NCBI GenBank assembly: GCA_020002185.1 | Contig: CM034543.1 | Span: 31,361,399 to 31,425,398, forward strand | Direction of reading: 5' to 3' | DNA: 64,000 bases | DNA from: Paraescarpia echinospica | Taxonomy: Eukaryota > Annelida > Polychaeta > Sabellida > Siboglinidae | Translations under genes and position numbers: made by a program | The notes under the pieces: model-generated | Told to the model about the DNA's origin: nothing | The model's input: the letters and a program-made list of their open reading frames with translations, nothing else | The model's database searches: none | In this document: positions 1-11,899 of the stretch, in pieces | Layout: every line of letters starts with the position of its first letter | Numbering within the stretch: the first letter of the stretch is position 1

Positions 1-889
1 ATGTTTAAAAAAGTTCGCTTGTGCCGACAATAAATATAGCTTTTTAGTTGAGCGTCTGCATGATTATCATCTTGTCGTACTAAGGAAAGTCGCTCACAAT
101 ATACCACTGCATATTGTATGATACTGAAATATTCCTGAAACCAAGCTAGCAAGACATGATTTGACCAATGATGACTACTACATCAGTTTAATTGGTACTT
201 CATTGGCCCAACTAGTTTTGCAAGCTGGGAATAATCCCTATGTTTTAGTGTTTGACATTCTTAATAGAGGTGTTATTACGTAGCTTACTATAAAGAAGTG
301 ATAATTAATTACCTCTTTGTTCAACCCCTTTCTGGTCGAATATATTCGCTGATATGGGAATAAAAGAATAGGTCAAGTATCATATTTTTCTTTATCAATC
401 TGTGAAGAATTCATATTCAGAGTTTCCGGCTCGTGGATGCCTGTTTACAGATGTACAAGTAAAACGAGGTTTTTACATAATTAAATTAACTCGATAAACG
501 AGATTTATGGATAATTATACTAACTCCTGCAAAGAAACTGTTAAAGATACTGACATTATGAACAACATTGTATTACGTAACGTAGATGTATAAAAACAGA
601 AAACAGAATAGTCTACAGAATTACAGAAGACTGTGTTAAGACCACATCAATTGAAATTGCTTTGTATAAAAAAAAATTAGAATTACATAGCATAATATTC
701 TTTACAGAAAATATACCACACACAAATTATATAGCATATGTTCTATGCAATATATTGTATACCTAACTTTTTGCTAAGAGTTAACAAGTTATTTCTCCTA
801 TCCAGTTATCCGTCGAGTGGCGCTGCTAATTATCGAACTTCATTTTCTGACCCAAATGTAGCTTTAGTGCAATTTGGTTCCTCCCTAGA

Positions 890-1185
890 CGTAGTGCTGA
901 AATATATTTCAGTTGCGATTTTTGTGTGACCAAAATAGCAGCGTTGCAAAATACACCTCGCCGAGAGGAAGCCAAGACAACTGCACCGAAATAATATGGG
1001 GAGACCGAAAGATGTACCGTATTCATACCTGCGCTCGTTCGCCTGCATGCAATTTCACAATTAATAATACGAAGGAATGTGGTTCCTCCCAGCAAGACAT
1101 CTGCGCAGAAATAGTCCGGGGATATCGAGAGATGTACCGCATTCACACCTGCTTTTGTGCGCTTGCATGCAATTTCACAATTAGT
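890..1185. repeat. Two-copy tandem module near the unit's outer end (copy A)
   Basis: Two imperfect modules of about 110-190 bases each contain CCTCCC(T/A), then GATGTACCG(T/C)ATTCA, then GCATGCAATTTCACAATTA. Copy C has the same doubling at 26700-27180. Copy B is broken inside this module at 62752. Confidence 0.6.
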
Positions 1186-4100
1186 AATATGAAGGTGTTG
1201 AGGTACAAAGGACAGCACGATGGAGGGTCTATGTTTTGTATAATGCCAACGGCGCTAATTTTCACGTCGCTTGCTGGATCACGCATCTTAGTAGTCAATT
1301 CAAGACTTCTTCATGTACAGCAGTCCGGCTTCAGCGTAACGTTACTTTTTATTTTAAAAGTATACTTCGCAAAATCCTATCTTACCGCGACTTTGTGAAC
1401 GAAATTGTGGTTCCCTGTTTGATAAGACTCCAAGACGTAATATAGAAATTTAGTAAGCGCATGTACATGTGAATGGGAACCGTGATGAAATTATGTACTA
1501 TGTTATCAATATGTGCAGCGTTTCACCATAGAAAGAGCGTGTACGTTTTTAACGCCCCTTTCAGAAATTATCAAATTGAATCATGTTCTGCAATGCTAAC
1601 ATAAAACCACTATATCCAATTAGAGTAAAGTATGTAACGCTAATTTTGTAACGTTGTTGTAACGCTTCGCAACGCTGGCCTAGGCACCCCTTAAAGTTGC
1701 GTTCGTTTTGAAAATACTTTCTGAGTTTTCCAGAACCTTGTACACTGTCATTATTGCGAGACGACTTTTTATTGATATGATAATTATATTCATGACTGCA
1801 AAGATACTCAATTATACAATTAAATGGACCACAACAACCTATAGAGTTAACGAAATTTATTAATAAACGAAACCGCAACAAAAGACTTCGAATCCTGCTT
1901 CTTTCAATTGGTGGGGGGGGGCGGTGTACTTACACAACGCCAAGGCAAGATGCTTCATTAAGAGTCCTTCAAACTATTTGAGCAGTAATTATGTTACAGT
2001 TTGTGCATGATCGCTGGAATTAGGTGACACATCTAAAGCGTAATTATAGATTATTATTATTATAATCAACGTTAATCGTAGATTGAACAATGAGTGATAA
2101 CCTGAGAGTATTAAACACGTTATATTGTAACACTAAAAGTGATGCTTAAATTTTTTCCTCGTGTACACAGTATGTCGTATAACACTCGTTGGGCATGGGA
2201 TCAGAGTGGGGTACGATCAGAGCAACATTTTTTGCGGGTGTTGTCACGCGTTGGACGTAAGACCTATATTTTAAAACATAAAATCCTCTATATATGTCAC
2301 GATGTTCATCTTTTATAAGGTACAACATAAATAAGTTGTCCGGAACGTAAAACGTAACAATCGCAGGAACCACGCGCGCGTTGCAAACACATCCAGAAAA
2401 CGGTATCTGCTTCGTCATAGACTTGGCAACATGGACGACACGCTGACAAATATGTTTGTGTCTACCCTCAAGTCAATATGAATGATATATAATAATTGTA
2501 AACTATCACGACAAGGGCCTATCGACTGACGTGAACTTCACCTTCTCTCCGACCATCGTCATTTGGAATATAAAAATGAACATCTGCGAGCGCATTAAGG
2601 TGTTTATGTAACGACGTTGTTTGTTTTCTAACATTTAATAAATATTGTTATCACGAGTGTCAACTACGATGGCATCTCGTTACGGGACAGGAATTTTTGC
2701 TAGTATTGATAAAAGATATACACAATTTGATAAGAATGCAAACTTGTTTTATGTTCTGACCTGATAACAATATGTTGTGTTATTAATAAACTATTATGTA
2801 AGATGTTGAAACAATACGACATAAACTGGCCGTTAATAACGTCATCACATGCCTGACCTTATTGCCAATTGACGTACTGCCAAATCCCGTATTGGCCGAT
2901 TTCTACCCGCATTGGCCAAGCTCAATCCACATTGGATGAATATATCAAGATTGTTCGATTACGAATTGATAATAATGTCAAATATCATCACAAATTCATA
3001 ATTCATGACAATGCATGCAAAATTGTCACTGCCCTATAATTTATCATGTCCGTGTTTCCTACCATTTGCCCACGGTCATATCAAAACCAAGGCGATAAGA
3101 CGAACATTTAATAAGACATATTAAACAACAACGGCATTTACATTTTGTTATCAAGAAAACATCAATGTTTTATTTTAAAACTGTATTTTCTTTAGATGTT
3201 GATGATTAAAGTATTTGTACCGTGGTTGCCTGCGGCGTTGGCCAAGACAAGTCAAAACATTATGACTGACAAACAATGGCGTTGAAATGTCAAAACACTA
3301 TACCATGTTGTATAAATTATACAAATTGACATAATTGTCGAAACGTTTCATCTGTGACAATTCAAAGTGCTACATTTTCTGTGCGCGAATATTCCGGAAA
3401 TTCCGTGAACGTTGGCTTGGTGCGCCTCCAAAATTGCGTACAAGCCGCTATATGACGTCGTATTTTTTTTCAAACAATGGTAACTGCGCGCGCTTCACGT
3501 TCTTGTATTGATATACGGCCTTTGGTCACGTCACGCCATCAAGGATGACAAAAAGAATGGCGGTTTGTTTTTGTACACAGAAGAAGTGTCATTACGAATA
3601 GTTTTTGTAACGTTCAGTTTGTCTAAAAACAGTAAACGTTCGTGCGCTGACGTATAAATTTTCATATTTAGGTGTTGCGTCGTGTTGTCTTGTAAACACA
3701 GTACGAAAATATAAAACTGCTAACGAAATTTTGACATAAAACATGTTTCGATCTGTTTGTTTTTATTTCTACATAAACAAATCCATATTTTACAGCGTGT
3801 AATACCACCTAAATGCTCGAACGTTCACGAAGGTGTGAGGACGCTACAACGTTTTGCATTCACGAACAGTATCGACGCAGTTCCGTAGCATGGACACGAG
3901 TATAGTTTCTATTGTTCATGAGATAGGGACGTAAGTAGGCAATTAAATTAAATTATATGTTATCACTGTCCCATTTGATTACAAAGTTATATTTTCTATT
4001 GAAACACCATATTTGAAAATACCTAAAGAAAAGAGCAGTTGTAACTGCCAACCCTTTATGTTGTAAAACAATACCGAGCTGCACACTGTATTTTAATAGT

Positions 4101-4582
4101 ACACCGTAAAGGCCCTGTAACAGGCCCGAAACAGGGCGTGAAGTATAGAAACCAATGTTTTATATATAATATATCATTTGTAATATGTGTATAATCTACT
4201 CATCTAAGAGTGCCCGATGAGTTGATCAAATAACAATGGCATAGTTCCACACATGAACTAGAACGTCGTAATGGTTACTGAATAGTTTTGCTTTTAGCGA
4301 AAAACAAAAACAATAACAGGGCGAAACACTCAATTGCGGAATGAGTTTAACGTAATACTCTCAAGTGGCATTTTATGAAAGACAATAGTTTCTTTTTAGA
4401 GAATATCTTTCCATCCTGGTTGAACTACTCCTCCTTAATGTATACATTTTAAATGCTTTATAAATGTTTCGAATGTGCGGAAAGTTTTTTGCAACCATGC
4501 TTATTACGGGAATTAACTTTGTGGCTGAAAGCACTACACGCACAAATGCATAACTGTCAAATGATTAGCAGACCCATCTTCT

Positions 4583-4834
4583 TTGAGTTATATTACACAA
4601 TTAAATAGCTGTTCGTACAAATATCATCATGCTTCCCATACATGTACTGCTGCAATGCTCATCCTCCTGTTCTGTTCTCTAACAGTTATCCATTGCAGTT
4701 ATCGATTTCCAATATTCGCTATTGGCAGCATTCTTCCACTTGTCACCCTCTTCTGCCTTTTATATCCCTCCTTACTAAGTCCTCCCTTCGTCGTTGCAAT
4801 ACATTCCTTTGCCTGCTCTGCGACTTTACTTTAA
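4583..4834 (+). other. Short ORF shared by copies A and B, unrecognised
   Basis: An 83-codon frame, rich in Leu, Ser, Cys and Ile and hydrophobic in its middle, kept with the same start and stop in copy B (59390-59139, minus) with only a few changes. Copy C lacks this region. Two overlapping frames are equally well conserved here, so the conservation reflects recent duplication and not selection on this protein. I would not call it a gene. Confidence 0.15.
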
Positions 4835-5619
4835 CATCTTCTTTGGTTTCATTGGTATTCAAGTTAATCAACCCTTATCCATCCGCACTAAATCAGCAGC
4901 CCATATCATTTTGTCTATTACTATCTTGATGATTAGCAACAACTTCGCGATGTTTTACTTCAGTTCATTCATCGTCCTTGTATCCGTTGTCGTAACTGTT
5001 CTGGGAGGAGACACAACTGTATTGCCCCCAAAGTTAGCGTATTAGCATAGATATGTGAAGCACACGTTTAGCACGCTTACCAAGTTAAAGCACGTTTAAA
5101 ATGTCAGAGGTATGGAGTCGTAGAGGTGACATACACATAACTGTATGAACGTAAACATCAATAAATCACTTTTTAAGCCTGCTGTATGGTAGTTCATAAA
5201 GGTAACTAGGAAATATATGTTCTGGTATTATGTTACACGTTTTGTCTACTTTAAACATAAACAAATATGGTAGTGTCGATTTCAACAGTTCGTTTCCCAT
5301 GTCGTGTTAGCTTCTGCTATCGGACATATTTCGATATTGTGTAAGTCTAGTAGTCGCCATTGGCAATGGTAATGTAGTCTGTTAGCGTACTGCAGACAAA
5401 AATTATTTCGGAGGTCAGCAGCAAGATATACGAATATTGTACGTGTTGGATATAATAGTAACAAAGATGTGACAATTTAGCATTGCGGTGAAAAATAGAA
5501 AGAATGTTCGACACCATACACACAGGACATATGTACAGGATAAAGCCAAACACAGCGTATGCAGTACCTCACAGCTGAAAACAGGAGGTTATCAGCAATG
5601 AAAGTTAGTCCCATTTTTA

Positions 5620-5856
5620 TTGTACAATGAAACAACCATTAATGTATCATCTCAAACAAGAATTCATATGTCGCATACGTCGAGTGGTCAACGGACTGAC
5701 AATAACAGAAACATAAACTACCCATTTTTGAAAGCGATTAAATTCTCTCCCCCGAAACAAACAGGGAACATTCGCCTAGAAGAAGTGGATATTGAAGTCG
5801 GCTGTAACCTCTTCAAATTTATCGACAATTCTGAATTTCGTCGTATTTCATGGTAA
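5620..5856 (+). other. 78-residue ORF conserved in copies A and B
   Basis: An ORF of 78 codons with the same start and stop in copy B (58356-58120, minus strand). The C-terminal half is nearly invariant (LEEVDIEVGCNLFKFIDNS) while the N-terminal half varies. By eye there are about 13 amino-acid changes against about 3 silent ones, more than purifying selection would give. Copy C has an internal deletion and frame damage near 19270-19400. No signal peptide or known motif was seen. It could be a fragment of a repeat-encoded protein or an exon of a lost gene. Confidence 0.25.
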
Positions 5857-6362
5857 ACAGATCAAAGAACATACAGTCTTCTTTTACAGAGCTGGCTTTT
5901 CGGTCAAAGCATTTATGCACATCAAACAACACAATGTTGATTATCCCATCTGATGCGCGAAGCATGTAGGGGTTTGCTCTTACTTCTGTAACTAATACCG
6001 CCTGATACAAATATGACATCGCTCATTCAAGGATTTTCCACGGTTGTGTCCTAACGTGACACCTCATTCGTATTTATCCATTGTTCCACGCCAGGGACCA
6101 TTCTCGGTGGTTCAACTTAACGTGGATTTGTGAGATTGACACATACATACACATATATAATGTATATTTATAATCACTATTTATCTGCACTTTAAGAATC
6201 AGCCACAATAATGATAATAATAATGATATACCATCTGTTATTCAAGTTTCAATGGGACATATTGTTTGAACAAATTACACATTACCCTAATATTTTTGTG
6301 ATACTCGAAATAGCTCGGCCTGCCACATTTTGTGTTTGTAGTTGAACTTGAAAGTTAACTAA

Positions 6363-6545
6363 TTACGTATCTGCTGAATCGCGTACACACACAGCACGTC
6401 TAACATGTATCGCAAAAAGTCTTGCTTGGCGTCGTTGTAAAAGTGCTTTTGTCGTTGTGCTGGCAAAACTGCACAAAAAACGTACTCCAGGCAAGAAATA
6501 TGTCAAAACCAATAATTCACTCTTTTTAAACTCGAGTTTGCTCAA
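6363..6545 (-). other. Short ORF shared by copies A and C, unrecognised
   Basis: A 60-codon frame matched by a 61-codon frame in copy C (18287-18472, plus), with a common pattern of FLP, then LCSFA, LQRRQ and HVRRAVCVR. In copy B (57273-57458) the frame is shifted in the middle. No known domain; probably a fossil of repeat-encoded sequence. Confidence 0.15.
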
Positions 6546-6703
6546 TACATGTTAGCGTGGAGGTTTACAGACATGACCAGACAAATAGTGAAATTCTACA
6601 TATTTGCACTGGTTATGTATTATAGTCTATATGTGTACAATTTTATACATACACTCAGCTGTTGTGGTGTTTTTATTATCCAAAATCCCTTGTCCTGCAA
6701 TTC

Positions 6704-6943
6704 TTAGCAGGAGGTTTGCTGAATTAGTTGCACTGGCGTCGGAACGTTGTGAGTAATGAGGTGAGAGAGGCTCGCCACAAAATCCAACGTAACCTCTCCA
6801 TTTGCATCTCTAAGGCTCGCCAAAATACCTGGAAACTCTCCAAAATCGTCCTTTTGCATACCACCTTGAGGCACGCTGAAAAACAACAATATGAGGCTCT
6901 CAAAACATCCTTTTGCTCTCCCGTGAAACTCGCCAAATGCCAC
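6704..6943 (-). other. 79-residue ORF conserved in A and B, divergent to its neighbour
   Basis: A 79-codon frame with the same start and stop in copy B (56876-57115, plus) and about six amino-acid differences. Copy C (about 17930-18170) is frame-broken. The DNA contains short internal repeats of GGCGAGCCTC. Its start codon lies about 16 bases from the start of the oppositely oriented ORF at 6960-7322, an arrangement preserved in B. No recognised domain. Confidence 0.2.
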
Positions 6944-6959
6944 AGTGAGGCTCTAAATA

Positions 6960-7322
6960 TTGGGGACTAATCTTATCTCCAGCACTCCGACGTTGAGTTG
7001 TACTCTGTCCCACTTTATGGTTAGGTGTCTGGGAAAATGCAACTTGAAAGGTATTTGCGGGTATGCAGAACTCCACAAAAAGTGCCACTTTCCGGTATTT
7101 ACTAGTTCAATAGTTATGGGCGTTATGTTCAAAGTACGAACAATATTTCAGACAGTAACCGTTCAAGATATGGATTCTAGTGTTAAGAACGTTACAATAA
7201 AAATTCAAAGAATATACATCCTCGGTTTAAAATTATATTTTATATTGGCGAAAGCTTTTTTTAAGTTGGCAAACATACGTAACACGGGGGTTATCTTATT
7301 GGCGAAATACTTTTTCTGGTGA
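6960..7322 (+). other. 120-codon ORF upstream of the promoter copy (A)
   Basis: A 120-codon frame; in copy B (56859-56554, minus) the first 101 codons are kept at roughly 89 % identity before a stop, and copy C keeps a shorter part (17778-17542, minus). It lies in the same direction as, and upstream of, the TATA promoter copy at 7611, and overlaps the tandem modules there. There is no recognisable domain. Low sequence complexity and several open frames make it doubtful as a gene. Confidence 0.2.
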
Positions 7323-7510
7323 TAGTGAACAAGTCAGCAATTTGTCCATGACAAAGAGCAGTAAACCTTCAAGATATGAAGAACGTTACAATAAAAAGTA
7401 AAAGAACAGATACCTCGGTTTAAAATGCTGTTTTATAATGGCGAAAGTGGAATTTTGTTGGTGATAGTGAACTAGTCAGCAAACATAAGTAACATGGGGG
7501 TTATGTTATA
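7130..7510. repeat. Tandem modules of about 200 bases just upstream of the TATA box (copy A)
   Basis: The string TTCAAGATATG, then AAGAACGTTACAATAAAAA, then CCTCGGTTTAAAAT, then TTGGCGAAAG or ATGGCGAAAG occurs twice (from 7165 and from 7367). The string AACACGGGGGTTAT or AACATGGGGGTTAT also recurs. Copy B has the same modules at 56230-56690, with three GTGTTACGTAT strings near 56240, 56465 and 56530. Their position directly before the promoter suggests former regulatory sequence, but this is inference. Confidence 0.55.
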
Positions 7511-7705
7511 CCGTGACAATGACCACGTCTGTATTTAAAAAAAACTGTCGTTTGTTTTTAGTCGATGACAGAGAGCACGTAGAAGCTGCACGAAAGTCAG
7601 GGGTGGTTGCTATATAAAGACGGGGTATGTTGGATTCATAACTCCGACAGAGCGAGACTCGACACCGGAACGAAAACCATCATTCGCTGAATCACTTATA
7701 GCCAG
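7505..7705 (+). promoter_or_regulatory. Copy of the effector-gene promoter and leader, unit A
   Basis: The TATA box TATATAAAG lies at 7611-7619, inside GGTTGCTATATAAAGA, a string identical to the one at the intact gene (28535-28550). Similarity runs from about ACGTCTG (7525) through GCACGTAGAAGCTGCACGA to a leader with GGAACGAAAACC and GCTGAATCA. At the intact gene the leader ends in CAG|GTAAGT; here the donor is lost (ATCACTTATAG), although CAAGTACGT at 7731 could serve. It would drive transcription towards the exon-like stretch at 7818-7858 and the LTR element. Confidence 0.7.
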
Positions 7706-7817
7706 TGGGGTTGTAGTAGGTCAACAAGTACGTTATATTGTTTTATTGTACATATGGTTTAGTATAATTTTCATAAATATTATAAAAATGTGATATGAAT
7801 TACTTTTGTACTAACAG

Positions 7818-7858
7818 CTACTTGAAGACAAACCTGATTTTGACTATGTGCCCAGCGG
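7818..7858 (+). other. Exon-like acidic segment cut by the LTR element (copy A)
   Basis: After CTAACAG (a plausible splice acceptor ending at 7817) an open stretch reads LLEDKPDFDYVPSG and runs straight into the LTR repeat at 7859. Copies B (minus, about 55871-55893) and C (minus, 17137-17173) keep CTTGAAGACAA(A/G)CCTGATTTTGAC. Its place after promoter and leader, and its acidic composition, match the acidic exon of the intact gene, but the residues do not align. Suggestive only. Confidence 0.35.
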
Positions 7859-9186
7859 TAACGACGTTAGTTTACAATACTAAATACAATTTGAACATTT
7901 TAATTATATGTACACGTGGAATTATGTTTGTATCATCTAATATATAAATTATATGCATTAATAAAAATCAAAAATGTGTAAGACGACATTTGACTTGGAA
8001 AGATTTGTTGTCAGTCCTGGTCGCTTTAGTGATAGTTTTTGCAATGTGATTTTCCTGTAAAACGATCAGTTATATTTGGCTAATGTCATATATGTCCGGG
8101 GATTAAAATTCTGCAAATTATGAGCTAATTAGCTATTATTAAATAATACTTTTATTCCTCGTCGAAAGGACAACATATTAAAACAAGTTATGCACGTCAT
8201 ACAAAGGTACACAAGCATCACTGGTAAGTTAGGGTAGGTGTGATTAAACACACATCCTACAACTGAGAAACTACACCCACACTTCATAGTTGCTTCATCG
8301 CTACAAAGGTGGTTAACCTTCTCGACTGCAATACAACAATTGCCGGCCTCGTATCGGGGACTCGGCTTCCCTGGGGGGAATTGGCGGGGTTTACCAGTAG
8401 GACAATTTACAGCTCTATGACCTGGCTGCGAACACAAGAAACATCGCATAGGCTCACGAGGGGGTGTGGCGCTAAGTCTCTTATAATCGGAGTACTTATC
8501 GGGACGAAACAATGACTTTCCTTTTTCCTTTCGGTCACCCCTAGGATGGGAGTTGTCGCGTTTATCATTCATTTTTAGGGATTTCCCTAAGTCCTGCGGT
8601 CATACGTGACGCAGCATATACGTTCGCTAGTTCCTTCACTGCCTCCATGCTCGAGGGTGAACGCTCCCTAATGAATACGGCTAATTCACGAAGACACGAA
8701 TGCACAAAAATTGCTCCCGCAAAACTAGGTCCCTTAATTCTCCATATGATTCGTGGAGTCCTGCTAATCTGATCCACCAGCATTAACGACGTTAATTTAC
8801 AATACTAAATACAATTTGAACATTTTAATTTTATGTACACGTGGAATTATGTTTGTATCATCTAATATATAAATTATATCAATTAATAAGAATAAAAAAG
8901 GTGTAAGATGACATTTGACTTGGAAAGATTTGTTGTCAGTCCTGGTCGCTTTAGTGGTAGTTTTTGCAATGTGATCTTCTTGGAAAGGCCTGTAAGAACG
9001 ATCAGTTATATTTGGCTAATGTCATATATGTCCGGGGATTACAATTCTGCAAATTATGAGGTAATTAATGAACATATGTAGGTGACGTTTGACACGTAAT
9101 GTAGCTATTATTAAATAATACTTTTATTCCTCGTCGCAAGGACAACATATTAAAACATGTTAAGCACGTCATACAAAAGTACACAA
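7859..9186 (-). mobile_element. Gag-only LTR element, copy A
   Basis: Two direct repeats, 7859-8214 and 8783-9186, flank a minus-strand gag fragment. Read on the minus strand each starts TTGTGTACYTTTGTATGACG and ends near TTAACGTCGTTA, with an AATAAAAGTATTATTTAATA polyadenylation-like stretch near the start. The lower repeat lacks about 30 bases (around GAACATATGTAGGTGACG) present in the upper one. No protease, RT or integrase lies between them, so it resembles a terminal-repeat-with-gag (TR-GAG) type non-autonomous element. The target duplication is not clear. Confidence 0.65.
8129..8783 (-). pseudogene. gag: Gag fragment with CCHC zinc knuckle (copy A)
   Basis: Two minus-strand frames (8783-8565 and 8572-8129) overlap at IPKNE/NDKRD and together form one Gag segment broken by a frameshift or stop. 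The first resembles a capsid C-terminal piece (SSMEAVKELANVYAASRM). The second carries the knuckle CFLCSQPGHRAVNC (C-X2-C-X4-H-X4-C), which binds nucleic acid in retroelement Gag. No N-terminal capsid part is present. It lies wholly between the two LTR-like repeats. Confidence 0.7.
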
Positions 9187-10079
9187 CCATTGTGTTTGTA
9201 TTAGTTTTTATTGAACTGAAATATTTCTTTAATGTTATCTTTATTTAGGTATGTTTTTTTAATAATCTGAACAACAGCATGTTTGTTGGCTAGTTAGTAT
9301 ACAATAATAATTATATTGTTTTAATGCCGGAGTTTACAAAACAATAAGCCAATCACGATATCACTCAACGTAACTTACTCAAAGAACATTTATTTTCCTT
9401 ACAACTAAATAAACTTATGTTACGAGGATGCATTTGTGAAGGAATCTACACCTGCGCCTGATTGTAATTATGCTGCGACTTTTTCCGGTTGAATCTGGAG
9501 CTAAACCTACTACAACTCCTGGTAGAAGACTAGTATAGACCTAGATTTGGCGGATCAGTTGGCACTGGGTTGTCACACATGTCACATCGTCATGAAATAT
9601 AACCATATCGTCAAATATGGTTTTGTGTTACTGTAGTTGTTTCCAAATTGTTCAAGTGAATAACCATGAACTCTTCCTGTTGCACATGGTAGCGTACCAG
9701 CCAGTATCATTGTTTCATAAATTTTAGTTTCAAAGCGATATTCTGATGGATGTTTTGTATATAACGTATTTTATTGTTTTTGAAGCGTACTATTGCATGA
9801 TTCAGTCTTAGCTCACAAACAAGTAGAAGGTGTGGTTTGTTTTGGGGTTTTCCTCACACAATGTAGCATGCTGGTATTGAGAGAATGTATTTTGGTCCTT
9901 CGTCATCATCATACATAGCACAGTTCTAATGACAACATCAATTGTGAAATCTAAGCCTTATAATAAACTTCTGATGGGTTTGCATTGAACTTCTGTCTAA
10001 TATGTTATCATTTTAAGATCTGTATAAGAACCTACCAAGAATTTTCTTGTAAGCAACCAGCATATTTACATTAATTGCT

Positions 10080-10445
10080 TACTCCCGAAAGAAAACCTTA
10101 GATCGTCTAGTTCTGACTTACTGTTTGTACCCAGAGTCAACATTGGAACTAATTCGTTTCTGTTGATGTACCAACTTGTTGGAATATGCCCCCTCTTAGA
10201 GATGGATCACTTGAAAGTATTACACAAGTCCAAATTTGACATGTCCAATCTTGCTCCCCTATGCTATGGTTCCCTAGCGGATCCTCTTATCTATTAAAAC
10301 ATGAATACTACTTGAAGACGTTGAGATTGACCAACACGTTTCTTTTGATGTACCATTGAGCTTTGGTTTCCAAGTATTTAGGGGCAATAGAACTTACCTT
10401 AATATTACTATTATCATTATTATTATTATTATTGTTATTATTGTT
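10080..10445 (+). pseudogene. LINE C-terminal scrap with (ATT)n tail (copy A)
   Basis: In changing frames the DNA encodes LFVPRVNIGT and WNMPPLRDGSLESIT, which resemble the LWN-LP-S pattern at the end of many LINE reverse transcriptases. It is followed by GGGGCAATAGAACTTACC and a (TTA)n tail at 10398-10445, typical of a LINE 3' end. The matching copies are 15590-15930 and 47665-48020, both on the minus strand. Confidence 0.55.
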
Positions 10446-11223
10446 AACTGGTTTGTGTTAGTACAAAAGTGCAAGGGTATTCACTAATATGTCATATTTA
10501 TTATTATTATTGCATGCAGGAACACCCCTTCCCATAACAGCTTGTCCATAGTGACCATGTGTACAGCATCGCCGTCGAATGTCATGTCTTTTCTCTAAAT
10601 GTACCTATCAAGTGGACCAAAATTACATTATACTGGTTTGCCTGCATCGTAACCAGCAAGTGTTACGTCACCAAGGATCATTTGCAAATAGTTGATATTC
10701 GTGTGGAACCGTAAAATGAATGCTTGTTCCTCTATTATGACTAGTGTTTATATGACATCGGATTATCACACAGTAACCCATTCGAACCCTTGCTTCGAAC
10801 TAACATCTATCGTTGTAAACATGCTGTGAATGTATTCAAAGTGCTGGCATCTTCCGGAACATTCGCACCTATGAAGTCACATCTAGGGATACCGATAAAC
10901 GCACCAAAATATCCTTTTCCGGAGAAGACTAGTTGCACTGCATTAATTGTGAAATTATTAATATATTGAATTCTGGTAAATTATTGTCTTGGCGGAAATG
11001 TAAATATACAGGAAGAAGTAATATAATATGAATTCAAGCAATTGAGGGTTTGTATTCCTTTAACACCCAGCGTGTAGGCAGAGTACTCATCTTATATAAT
11101 AAACGGCAATTGCATTGCTTTATGGAAAGGGAACTACGACATGGTGTTGTCGACCCCAGGACATTGTGTTTCCAAAGGCCAACCGAGCTAACACATTAAA
11201 GTCAATGGCGGCAAACTGACGGA

Positions 11224-11240
11224 CACAATGTCCGAGACAT
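11224..11240. other. 17-base palindrome
   Basis: CAATGTCCGAGACATTG: seven-base arms around CGA, with further ACATTG and CAATGT words nearby (11159 and 11219). The copies at 14828 and 46890 keep CAATGTCTCG(G/A)ACATTG. Confidence 0.5.
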
Positions 11241-11899
11241 TGCCACAGCGGGTACTAGCATAAACATGAAAAGAATATAAACAGTTGTAAACACCAAAGC
11301 ATATTGAATCAAGGAATTAATTACTGATTAGGAAGGATACATTTGAATTGTAGAGTAACTCGGGTGTCTTGAATCACCACGGGCTTATTATGACAACCAC
11401 CTATAACACCTCATAGCAATAATTGTCATACAAGCCTGCCGAAAGTGTAAATTAAGTTAAGATATGTTCAATGTAATGTAATACTCTGAAACGCCATGAT
11501 CTAATACAATCTGATAAAGCGAGGCACATAGATGAATGAAATTGTTTTGAAAATGAGATGATAATTACCAAATATGTATTACTGATCGTTAATATTATTA
11601 TTATTATTACTTTCGCGTGGTAGACGTGATGTGGCTCGCGTCTGTTTCGCTTTTGTCATTTCACACGAAATATATCATCATAGTTCTTTTGTAGTAGTAG
11701 AGTTAATATATATGTAAATAAATTCAATATATGAATATCAATAAATATATAAATGTATGATTATAATGTCCATATGATAAAACATCGTTAAACATACTTG
11801 TTAAAAAGTAAATAGAAATTGCACTAAAATGTAATAAATATGTAAATAAATAAATATATAATTTAAAAGGTCAATTTCACCGACTCATGTGATGCTTTC

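Noticed and set aside
10780..10980. Frame with LASSGTFAPMKSHLGIPINA shared by A, B and C
   Set aside because: Upstream stops differ between copies and no start or domain is visible; conservation matches the general identity of the unit.
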